Under the pieces are notes generated by a model, which made no database searches, was not told the DNA's origin, and saw only the letters and a list, made by a program, of their open reading frames with translations. A stretch of 34,608 nt of DNA from Candidatus Cloacimonadota bacterium. GTDB taxonomy: Bacteria > Cloacimonadota > Cloacimonadia > Cloacimonadales > JAMOQM01. The position numbers were made by a program, and so were the translations under genes. Every line of letters starts with the position of its first letter. Positions within the stretch are counted from its first letter, which is position 1. The stretch is from the NCBI GenBank assembly GCA_027064005.1, contig JAMOQM010000112.1, positions 1 through 34,608 on the forward strand, in the 5' to 3' direction. Shown here in pieces: positions 26,704-34,397 of the stretch.

Positions 26704-26733
26704 AGTTTACTTTTCTTACAGTCCGACTGTCAA
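26704..26733 (-). promoter_or_regulatory. Possible promoter with overlapping palindromic operator for the chemoreceptor gene
   Basis: On the minus strand TTGACA (26733-26728) and TAAACT (26709-26704) are 18 nt apart. The perfect palindrome ACAGTC-C-GACTGT (26718-26730) overlaps the -35 box and the start of the spacer. A one-base loop cannot fold into a terminator hairpin, so a dimeric regulator's binding site is more likely. It is 97 nt upstream of the receptor's ATG and 12 nt from the end of the upstream oxidoreductase gene. Confidence 0.4.
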
Positions 26734-26741
26734 TGAAATAA

Positions 26742-27890
26742 TTATTTAAAAGCTTCCATCCCTGAAAAATCACGGTATAAGTCAAAACTTTTTAATGTCC
26801 GTAAATCATTTTCAGTTTCCGTATTCATAACTATTCTTGTTAGTAATTCTCCTAATCCCGGACCGAGCATAAAGCCTTGTCCGCTCATTCCAACAGCATT
26901 AATATAATTAGGAATAGCTTTAAATCTTCCGACAATTGGGAAACCATCCGGAGTCATTGGATATTGTCCACGCCATGAACGACGAATTTTTATTGCAGCC
27001 AATTTTGGATATAGTTCCACCATTCTTTTTGCAACACTTGGGAAAAATCCGGAAGTAGAATCACTATCTATTCCTTCTATTGATGGATCCGGAGTTATGC
27101 AAAATACAACTTGACCTTCACTATTTTGATAGAAATAGTAATTTTTAGAATCTTTACCCGGTCTCATATCAACTACCATCGGACCAAAAAATCTTTTCAT
27201 CGGTTCAGAAATAGCAGCTTCATGATTATCAGGATTAACCGGTAATTTACAGCCGACCATCTCTCCGATTTCCTTTGCATATCCGCCGGCAGCATTAATA
27301 ATTTGTTTTGAATAATACTTCCCTTTATTGGTTGTAACCAAGAATTTATCATTGGCTTTTGCAATATCAATTACTCTTTCTTCAAATTTATACTGAGCTC
27401 CATATTCCAAACTTTTAAAGTAAAAAGCGTTTATTGCCAATAATGGAGAACAAGATCCATCATATTGTGAATAAGTTGAGCCACGCAAACCTTTAGAATT
27501 TATGCCAGGAACCAATTCTAGGTATTCTTCTTTAGATAACCATTTAATATCCAAATTAAAGGATTTTTGAATCTTCATTAAATCTTTCAGTTTTTTTTCA
27601 TCTTCTTCATTATAAGCAGGATAACTGTAACCATTTGAAATCCAACCGATATCATCTCCGAATTTTTCTTTCCAAGTCGAGAAAATTTCAATACTTCGTT
27701 GGGAAACAGATATTTTACCAAAATCCGAGTGAGTTGCTCTTACTCCGCCGATCGCTTTTTTATTGTTGTCTTGTCCCGGAGAAGAATTAATATCAATCAC
27801 TAAAGTTTTTATTTTATTTTCAGCCAAAGACATTGCAGTTGGAACACCAACTGAACCGGCGCCAATTACTATCACATCAAAATTATTCAT
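26742..27890 (-). CDS. FAD-dependent amine/amino-acid dehydrogenase, DAO family (sarcosine oxidase beta-like)
   Basis: A flavoprotein of 382 residues in the D-amino-acid oxidase/sarcosine oxidase-beta superfamily. It begins with the FAD dinucleotide fold VIVIGAGSVGVPTAMSLAE (GxGxxG at 10-15). The middle has YDGSCSPLLAINAFYFKSLEYGA and INAAGGYAKEIGEMVG, and the C-terminus has the FAD-closing RSWRGQYPMTPDGFPIVGR and NAVGMSGQGFMLGPGLGELLT. Such subunits oxidise sarcosine, proline, hydroxyproline, glycine or opines. The substrate here cannot be named. It overlaps the upstream iron-sulfur flavoprotein gene by 8 nt (ATGAATAA) with a strong GGAGGAG site, so the two almost certainly form one complex passing electrons from amine to FAD to iron-sulfur clusters. 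Confidence 0.88.
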   Translation of the reverse strand: MNNFDVIVIGAGSVGVPTAMSLAENKIKTLVIDINSSPGQDNNKKAIGGVRATHSDFGKISVSQRSIEIFSTWKEKFGDDIGWISNGYSYPAYNEEDEKKLKDLMKIQKSFNLDIKWLSKEEYLELVPGINSKGLRGSTYSQYDGSCSPLLAINAFYFKSLEYGAQYKFEERVIDIAKANDKFLVTTNKGKYYSKQIINAAGGYAKEIGEMVGCKLPVNPDNHEAAISEPMKRFFGPMVVDMRPGKDSKNYYFYQNSEGQVVFCITPDPSIEGIDSDSTSGFFPSVAKRMVELYPKLAAIKIRRSWRGQYPMTPDGFPIVGRFKAIPNYINAVGMSGQGFMLGPGLGELLTRIVMNTETENDLRTLKSFDLYRDFSGMEAFK

Positions 27891-29958
27891 TTTCTCCTCC
27901 TTCCTTTCCAGCTAAAACACCGAGAGGAACCTCAACATACAGCGGTCTTCTCGTGTTATCAACAATTGTAGAAATTCCTTCTTCCCTGAAAATTTGCTTG
28001 ATTAAATTGTCGCATGTTTTTGCTCCGCACGGACCCATTCCTGCTCTGGTAATTGCTTTAATTTGATTCAAATCGTAAATGCCTTCTTTAATAAGTTTTC
28101 GGATTTCTCCGGCAGTAACTCTTTCACAAAGACAAACCATTGCGTCATCTTTCATTTTTGTAGGAATAATCGGATTATCCAAAGGTTTGGAGATTTCATC
28201 GGCTTGTACTTTGAAAGCAACAATTTTTTTAACATTTTCCTTATCTGCTTTTACAGAGACTATTTGAGTTAATTTCTTCTTATTTTTTTCAATGTTAACA
28301 ACTTCAAATTTATCAATAAAATTACCGTCAATATCAACACAATCTACTTTATCTCCAATATTAACTATAATATTTCCAATTTCATAAGGAATTTTAACTA
28401 TTGGATTATCAGCATCTTTACGATAATCGGAAAGAGTAATTGCCAAGCCCGGACAAGTTACAACGCACAATCCGCAACCGATACACCCGCCGGTATAAAC
28501 AGGTTTTCCCGTGATTGGATCTCCTTGCATTTGGATAGCATTTACAGGACAAACCGTTGAACACGGATTACAAGGAATTTCCTGAATACAATTAATTATC
28601 GGCATAATTCCTTTTTCATCTTTAGGATATTCTAATTTGGAAATTTCACCCGGATGTTTTTTGAGGATTTGAGCTTTTTCATACCAACTTTCAGGAACAT
28701 CATTGATCTCGGCTCCAAGAAATTTTGCTATTTTTAAACCAACTATTTTACCGTTAAACATTGCAGAAGAAGCTTCGGCAATTGCTTCCGCATCACCGGC
28801 AGAAAATATATTCATTCCGGCTTTTTCTGCTTCATCAGTAAATTCTTTAACAGATTCAAGACCAACAGCAATTAGAATTGTATCGCATTTAAAAGATTTT
28901 TCCGTACCCGGAATAAGATTAAATTTATCATCAATCTGTCCGATTGTAACGGAATCAACACTTTCTTCTCCGTTCGCTGAAACTATTGTATGAGAAGTAT
29001 AAATTGGTACGCCAAATCTTTTTAATTTATCAGCGTGAACTTTATAACCACCGCATTTAGGCATTGCTTCAATTAATCCAACTACTTCAATTCCCGCTTG
29101 TAAAGCGTGATAGCCGGCAATTAATCCAACGTTTCCACCACCGACAATAAATAATCTCTCACTTGCTTTTATCAAATCTCTATTTACTAATGTTTGAAAA
29201 GCACCGGCACCATAAATTCCGGCTAATGTATTTCCCGGAAAACGTAAAAATTTTTCTCTGGCTCCGGCAGCATTTAAGATAACTTTAGGCTCAATAATTT
29301 TATATTTTCCTTTAGAAAAAACACCGACTTTTTTATCTTTAAATACAAAAATCGCCGTACTTTCAGTCCAAACATCTATATTACTATTTTCATTAACTTT
29401 ATTTGCCAACAATTCTCCGATTTCAATTCCGCGAGTTCCGGCATAAGAATCTTCTACGGAACCAAAAAATTTATGTGTTTGAAGAACTAATTTCCCACCG
29501 AGTTTTTCTTTATCGTCTAAAATTATTGACTTAATATTATTTTCAGCAATTTGTAATGATGCTGATAAACCGGCCGGACCGCCACCAATAATTAGAACAT
29601 CCGTTTTAATTGATTCAATATCTTCCAAAACAGGTTCTTTTTCAACATCGGGAAGCTCCGGCAAACCCTCAGCCGGCATTACAATCATATTTTCTTTTAC
29701 AGCAGTCATACAAGATTTAACCGGAACGCCGTTGGCAATAACCGTACATTTTGAACATTGTCCGTTAGCGCAGAAAATACCTTGAGCAGAATTGTCTTTT
29801 TCATGATGTCCGAAAATCTTAATTCCATTTGCAAACAAAGCGGAAGCTATTTTTTCACCTTTGACAGCTTTAAGAGGTTTATTTTCCCAGTAAAAAGTAA
29901 CTTTATTTTTATCTTCAACCGGTAAAATAGGATGAGTAGTTAAACGAAAAGTATCCAT
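27883..29958 (-). CDS. Multi-domain FAD / iron-sulfur oxidoreductase, partner subunit of the amine dehydrogenase (SoxA/HcnAB-like)
   Basis: A 691-residue fusion. Residues 15-95 are a [2Fe-2S] ferredoxin-like domain (Cys63, 68, 71, 83), as in the N-terminus of sarcosine oxidase alpha and HcnA. Residues 120-420 are a disulfide-reductase-type flavoprotein with GGGPAG (125-130), a second nucleotide motif GGGNVG (273-278) and the FAD motif FSAGDA. Residues 455-510 carry ferredoxin motifs: Cys463/466/470, with Cys457 in place of the usual first position, and Cys492/495/498/502. Residues 608-660 are a BFD-like [2Fe-2S] domain (Cys609, 611, 644, 649). Classical systems spread these parts over several subunits. 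Ferredoxin or a membrane carrier is the probable acceptor. GGAAGGA precedes the ATG. Confidence 0.85.
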   Translation of the reverse strand: MDTFRLTTHPILPVEDKNKVTFYWENKPLKAVKGEKIASALFANGIKIFGHHEKDNSAQGIFCANGQCSKCTVIANGVPVKSCMTAVKENMIVMPAEGLPELPDVEKEPVLEDIESIKTDVLIIGGGPAGLSASLQIAENNIKSIILDDKEKLGGKLVLQTHKFFGSVEDSYAGTRGIEIGELLANKVNENSNIDVWTESTAIFVFKDKKVGVFSKGKYKIIEPKVILNAAGAREKFLRFPGNTLAGIYGAGAFQTLVNRDLIKASERLFIVGGGNVGLIAGYHALQAGIEVVGLIEAMPKCGGYKVHADKLKRFGVPIYTSHTIVSANGEESVDSVTIGQIDDKFNLIPGTEKSFKCDTILIAVGLESVKEFTDEAEKAGMNIFSAGDAEAIAEASSAMFNGKIVGLKIAKFLGAEINDVPESWYEKAQILKKHPGEISKLEYPKDEKGIMPIINCIQEIPCNPCSTVCPVNAIQMQGDPITGKPVYTGGCIGCGLCVVTCPGLAITLSDYRKDADNPIVKIPYEIGNIIVNIGDKVDCVDIDGNFIDKFEVVNIEKNKKKLTQIVSVKADKENVKKIVAFKVQADEISKPLDNPIIPTKMKDDAMVCLCERVTAGEIRKLIKEGIYDLNQIKAITRAGMGPCGAKTCDNLIKQIFREEGISTIVDNTRRPLYVEVPLGVLAGKEGGENE

Positions 29959-29970
29959 AATTCCTTCCTT

Positions 29971-30009
29971 ATTTTTTTTTATTTTTTTTTTTTAAAAAAT
30001 ATGTGTCAA
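29971..30009 (-). promoter_or_regulatory. Possible promoter of the amine dehydrogenase operon, with long A/T homopolymers
   Basis: Minus-strand TTGACA (30009-30004) lies 51 nt before the ATG at 29958. The spacer, -10 and leader are nearly all homopolymer: plus-strand runs of nine T (29972-29980) and twelve T (29982-29993). With a 17-nt spacer the -10 would be AAAAAT, which is weak. Confidence 0.35.
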
Positions 30010-30174
30010 GTAGAATTAACCTTTTAACAATTTTTTTAGGACTGCACCGACAGAAAATTATCTTTTCATAGCAATCGATAAATTCATAAAAGATTAAGAA
30101 TAAGATATTTAAACTCGGAATAACAATAATTAAAACGACTTTTTATTTTTTTATCAAATTTATTGAAAAAACAC

Positions 30175-30203
30175 TTGACATTCAAATATGTATATTTTAA
30201 AAA
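30175..30203 (+). promoter_or_regulatory. Possible promoter of the T9SS-sorted surface protein gene
   Basis: TTGACA (30175-30180), a 17-nt spacer and TAAAAA (30198-30203) lie 57 nt before the ATG at 30232. The hexamer fits the other promoters here; the -10 is only a moderate match. The 165 nt between this and the opposing promoter hold nothing else I recognise. Confidence 0.4.
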
Positions 30204-30231
30204 AATAAATTATAAAAAAACTGGAGGAAAA

Positions 30232-32916
30232 ATGAAAAAACTGCTTACTATTGTAGCACTAATTTTATCTACTTTCTTATTTGGAGAATTAGATAATTTT
30301 ACAATCGTCAATCCGGACAATTCAAACGTTAAAATTTCTAACAACTGCTTTGTTTCTCAAAACAACACCTTCTTTTTTACCTATCGACAAAAAAATACGA
30401 ATGATGAATCTATAATACTTTCAAAATCAACTAATCTCGGTGAAAACTATACATACAAAGAAATTTATACTGCGAACGAATTAAGCGAACCTAACATCAC
30501 AATTTTCAATAATAAAATCATTGTTTTCTTTGCAGATAAAAACACGGGACAAATGATTAGAGCAATTTCCGATAATGACGGAGAAGATTTTACCCTAAAT
30601 GAAAATACTGATTCGGAAATTTATAACAGCGGTACTGAAATTGTCGCAAACAATAAGCTTAATGTTTTATATCAAAGAGGAAGAACTTTACCTGCTTCAA
30701 GATATTCATTATTTTTTGACAATTCTATTTTTGAAAATGGCTCACCTGTTCCCTATACCGGATATCATTCAATCAACGGAAAATTTCACTCCAATACAAA
30801 TATCGAGATAATTAATACCAGTGGAACTTCAAATCCTGATGCACCCGGCTGGCCATTATTTTTAGGATATACCAGTACAAGCGGAACAATAAATTATCAA
30901 GGCGATAATCCTCCAATATCAGAAATTTTTCAAGGCGGATATTCTGAAAACGTTGCTCAACTTCAATTTAACAAACAAGATTTATTATTGAATTCCATTC
31001 ACCCTTTTGGAACCGTACCAAATGAAAACTTCGTAATTTATATGAGAATGACGGGGAATTCCTGTGTTAGTTATATTGGTCAAATTCAATCTGTTGGTAT
31101 AGACACGTTAGTTATCTATGATTCTTACCCACCTTATGGACCGGTTGGTGATTCTATAGGTGTAAATTATGTTCCGGTAAAAGATACTGTTTGGACTCAG
31201 GTCGATATTCCCTTTCAAAACAACCAATCAATTTATGTACCTGATGTTCTTTATTTACAGGGAAGTGTAAGCGGAAAACATACTATTTATTCTTACAAAT
31301 CAACTTATCTTACCGGGGATATCACATACACGGGGACCAATGTTGGCGAGGCTCCTGATGATGTAGAAAATCCAAATGAAAATGATTTCTTCGGTTTGAT
31401 TTCCAACGATAAAATATATATTTCATACGGGTATTTTTCTCCGGAATTAGGTACACGCCAGAAAGTAAATTGCAACGGAATAAATCTTTACGGATCTTAT
31501 GCCGCAATTAAAGATAATGATGATCCTGTGGGAAATAGCGTCTTTACATTTGAATATCAACATCCTCATCCGTCCACAGAGCCTTGTGTTTACAATAACG
31601 AAAGCTATGATAAAATAGATTTGCATATGCACAAATTCCCTCAAGATGCAGACAATCCTTGGCCGGCAGATCTTGATTATCCTTATTATAACCCACTTTG
31701 GCCGGAATCGTCAGAGCACATAACTTTTGAACGTGGTATAATTAATCTTTTCGGAAGCGTAGCTCAAATAAATGCAGGTAATATTCACTGTTCAGGAAGC
31801 GATTCTTTTAATCATTCAACTCCGGCGGTTTGGGATTTTGAAAATCATCTTTATGGTACAACTCATCCTTCTACCGGATACGCAAAAAATTATCATTTAG
31901 ATTCGAGATTAAAATATTCCGCTCCTCCAAATTTCTGCCAATTAGAAAATGTTCCTGCCGATGTTGACCCGCAATTTATATTATCTTCTTCAGAAGATGG
32001 TAATAATTTCACGGAAAATTATTCTAATAATGATAATTCCGTAGTAAAATCTGTAAAATTTGATATTAAAAATAATGAAATAGCTATCGTAAGATCAACT
32101 GACTCGGGTACAACTATTTTATACTCTAATAATTCAGGTGAAGATTTTTCTACTGAACAACTTAGTATCCATATTTTAAAAATTATAAATGTCAAAATCA
32201 CAAATAGGGTTTATATTTTAGCAAAGCCATATTATGGAATAGGTCATACTCTTTATTGCTTCAATCCGGAAACTCAAAATGTTGAAACAATTTATGAAAA
32301 CACTGAAGAAAATTATCCTCAAAATATTGCTTCCGATATAAACCAAAATCTGTTTTTAGCAAAAACAACAAACGAAAATATTGTTTTTTATGAATTACAA
32401 GGAAACGAATTGGTAAATATTTATTCAAAATCTCTTTCCGAATTACCTTCTCCAATCCAAAGTGATGACAAATTGATTTTCACATTCGATAACGATAATC
32501 AGATGTATTTAATCTACAATCTTGATAATGAAAATTCCTATCTTCCTTTCGGCAATGTTTATATTTCCAAAGGTGTTTTGGAAAATGTTGGGAACCAACA
32601 CGATGAAGTCAATCCTGTAAAACCGACAATTACAAATTATCCAAATCCATTTGTCCTGTCCGGAAATAAACGCTCGGCAAATACAACTTTCAAATTCACT
32701 TTAAACAAAAATTCCAAGGTGGAAATTAACGTTTATAACTTAAAAGGTCAAAAAGTGGCTGAAGTTATAAATAAAAATATGACTAAAGGTGAACATAAAA
32801 TTAATTGGAACGCCAGAAATTCATCTAATAAAATCCTTTCTTCAGGAATTTATTTTTATGAATACAGAATTGATAATAAAGTTAATTCCGTAAAAAAATG
32901 CATCATCATTAAATAA
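30232..32916 (+). CDS. Large secreted protein with Asp-box repeats and T9SS type A C-terminal sorting domain
   Basis: A predicted exported surface protein of 894 residues. A Sec signal peptide covers about 1-18. Residues 30-200 and 580-790 contain Asp-box (BNR-like) turns of the form SxDxGxxF: 66-73, 113-120, 587-593, 622-626 and 632-639. This suggests a sialidase-like beta-propeller scaffold. Between them (about 220-575) is a different all-beta region with VLYLQGSVSGKHTIYSYK and LTGDITYTG then GLISNDKIYISYG; this pattern resembles DUF4900-type beta-helix domains. The last 95 residues (from TNYPNPF at 801) form a type A sorting domain with VYNLKGQKVAEV, GEHKINW and SSGIYFYEY, ending in basic CIIIK. 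I chose ATG 30232, with CTGGAGG before it, over an upstream TTG. No sialidase active site could be identified. Confidence 0.82.
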   Translation: MKKLLTIVALILSTFLFGELDNFTIVNPDNSNVKISNNCFVSQNNTFFFTYRQKNTNDESIILSKSTNLGENYTYKEIYTANELSEPNITIFNNKIIVFFADKNTGQMIRAISDNDGEDFTLNENTDSEIYNSGTEIVANNKLNVLYQRGRTLPASRYSLFFDNSIFENGSPVPYTGYHSINGKFHSNTNIEIINTSGTSNPDAPGWPLFLGYTSTSGTINYQGDNPPISEIFQGGYSENVAQLQFNKQDLLLNSIHPFGTVPNENFVIYMRMTGNSCVSYIGQIQSVGIDTLVIYDSYPPYGPVGDSIGVNYVPVKDTVWTQVDIPFQNNQSIYVPDVLYLQGSVSGKHTIYSYKSTYLTGDITYTGTNVGEAPDDVENPNENDFFGLISNDKIYISYGYFSPELGTRQKVNCNGINLYGSYAAIKDNDDPVGNSVFTFEYQHPHPSTEPCVYNNESYDKIDLHMHKFPQDADNPWPADLDYPYYNPLWPESSEHITFERGIINLFGSVAQINAGNIHCSGSDSFNHSTPAVWDFENHLYGTTHPSTGYAKNYHLDSRLKYSAPPNFCQLENVPADVDPQFILSSSEDGNNFTENYSNNDNSVVKSVKFDIKNNEIAIVRSTDSGTTILYSNNSGEDFSTEQLSIHILKIINVKITNRVYILAKPYYGIGHTLYCFNPETQNVETIYENTEENYPQNIASDINQNLFLAKTTNENIVFYELQGNELVNIYSKSLSELPSPIQSDDKLIFTFDNDNQMYLIYNLDNENSYLPFGNVYISKGVLENVGNQHDEVNPVKPTITNYPNPFVLSGNKRSANTTFKFTLNKNSKVEINVYNLKGQKVAEVINKNMTKGEHKINWNARNSSNKILSSGIYFYEYRIDNKVNSVKKCIIIK

Positions 32917-32928
32917 GAAAAATAAAAA

Positions 32929-32960
32929 AATAAACCCGTCAATTTGGCGGGTTTATTTTT
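32929..32960 (+). terminator. Intrinsic terminator
   Basis: AATAAACCCG (32929-32938) pairs perfectly with CGGGTTTATT (32948-32957) around a 9-nt loop and is followed by more T. It lies 12 nt after the surface-protein stop. Confidence 0.88.
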
Positions 32961-33068
32961 ACTAAATTTCCATTAACATCAAAGTTCCCCTTCTAAAAAC
33001 CAACTTATTTATTGCCAATAATCTTGCTTTAATTTCTATCGCCAAATAAAAAATCATAAGGAAAAAAT

Positions 33069-33326
33069 ATGAATAAAAATCAAAATAATCCCATGCATGG
33101 AATGACTTTAGAAAAAATATTAAACAACCTTTTTGAATATTACGGATGGAAAGAACTTGGAATGAAAATCAACATTCGTTGTTTTAATGAAAATCCATCG
33201 ATAAAATCCAGTCTAAAATTCCTCAGAAAAACTCCTTGGGCTCGAAAAAAAGTGGAAGATTTATTCATTTACACGGAAAAAATCAAGTCCAAAGAAAAAG
33301 TCTGGAATCAAAAAAACAACTCTTAA
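33069..33326 (+). CDS. VF530-family (DUF2132) putative DNA-binding protein
   Basis: A small cytoplasmic protein of 85 residues that matches the VF530/DUF2132 family along its whole length. The signature runs [21 protein letters not shown], then [22 protein letters not shown] and [17 protein letters not shown]. The Vibrio fischeri member has a solved structure with a DNA-binding-like fold; its function is unknown. An AAGGA site lies 7 nt before the ATG. The gene stands alone after a strong terminator. Its stop is separated by one base from the stop of a convergent broken permease gene. Confidence 0.9.
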   Translation: MNKNQNNPMHGMTLEKILNNLFEYYGWKELGMKINIRCFNENPSIKSSLKFLRKTPWARKKVEDLFIYTEKIKSKEKVWNQKNNS

Positions 33327-33327
33327 T

Positions 33328-33877
33328 TTATTTAGTTTTTTTGTCCTTCCAAATAGAGAAGGATAAAGTCGCAATTGCATAACTTACCAAAATCAAAAGC
33401 GGTTCAATTATTGCACAATAGTTGATCCTTTCAATACTGTATTTCTCATTACTTCAATAAAATATGAAATTGGAATTATATAAGCCAAAAACTGAGCCCA
33501 ATTGGGCATACTCGCAATCGGTGTAAAAAGTCCTGATAAGAAAATAAAAATCATCATCAAAAAATAAGCAACAAACATTGCCTGCTGTTGAGTATCAGAA
33601 TTGCTGGAAATAATAAGTCCGATTGAAAGCATAGAAATAAGATAAATTCCTCCAAACACAAATATTGTGGTCAAACTGCCTAAAATTGGGATCTGATAAA
33701 TTAATTTACAAATTAACAAACCAAAAGCCAATTCCATCATTCCAATTAACCAAAGCGGTATCAATTTCCCGACAATAAACTGCGTCTTTTTCAAAGGTGT
33801 AACATTTAATTGTTCAATCGTACCCAATTCTTTTTCTCGGGCAATATTCATTGAATTTACGAAAACTCCAATCATTC
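33328..33877 (-). pseudogene. ABC-2 type transporter permease, 5'-truncated and frameshifted
   Basis: About 180 codons of the C-terminal half of an ABC-2 family permease (drug or polysaccharide exporter). The conserved part runs from MIGVFVNSMNIAREKELGTIEQLNVTP (33875 leftward) through four membrane helices to PISYFIEVMRNTVLKGS. The frame then stops at a TAA (33408-33410), but a shifted frame immediately continues IIEPLLILVSYAIATLSF and ends SIWKDKKTK with TAA at 33328-33330. That is a typical last helix and basic tail, so an indel has broken the 3' end. Upstream of 33877 the frame continues about 20 codons without family similarity to a TAA, so the N-terminal half (about 200 residues, with the first helix and large loop) is gone. 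Sequencing error could explain the frameshift but not the truncation. Confidence 0.8.
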
Positions 33878-33879
33878 TC

Positions 33880-34397
33880 TCTATTATTTGTAAAATAATA
33901 TATTTTCTTGACGCAAAAGTAAATGAAATATTGTTTAGGAAAATTGTTTAAGAAGATTCAATAAAATATTATGGATGATGTCTTAAAAATTAAGTGAGTT
34001 AACAAATGGCTTTTTTGCCAATTTTTTTACACCAAATTTTGGGACGTTATCTAATGAAAAAAATCTCATATTTTTCAGCTGAGGTTGAAGAACATATTGA
34101 CCATGTGTAAAATCAATAACAGATAAAACAATAATATGTGATTATCTTGCAGCATTTACCGTATTAACTCTTCTATATTAGACTCACGACACTTTGAAAA
34201 TATTTGGTAAATCATTAGATCATCGACGTTTTTCTCAGATAAAAAAGATACTCCTTTTAATGAGCACCTAATGATTTTGGTTTAGTTTACATTGGTTAAA
34301 CTATTTAGACGATAATATTCTATCAATTTTTTTAGAAACAAGTATTTAATTCAAAGATTTTTTATTGCGTAATTTATCCTCTATTAATAAATTACAA
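33880..34397. other. Decayed non-coding region, possible remnant of an insertion sequence
   Basis: About 520 nt with no open reading frame I can support; all frames are broken by stops. A plus-strand frame near 34175-34245 reads THDTLKIFGKSLDHRRF after a stop. This weakly echoes the SHDTxxRVFxxLDPxxF segment of ISAs1-family transposases. No terminal inverted repeats or target duplications were found. It borders the truncated permease, so it may be scar tissue of the rearrangement that removed the permease's 5' half. Confidence 0.35.

Noticed and set aside
30163-30231. TTG extension of the T9SS-sorted protein
   Set aside because: It overlaps the predicted promoter and would bury the signal peptide behind 23 residues; ATG 30232 has GGAGG and begins directly with a signal peptide.
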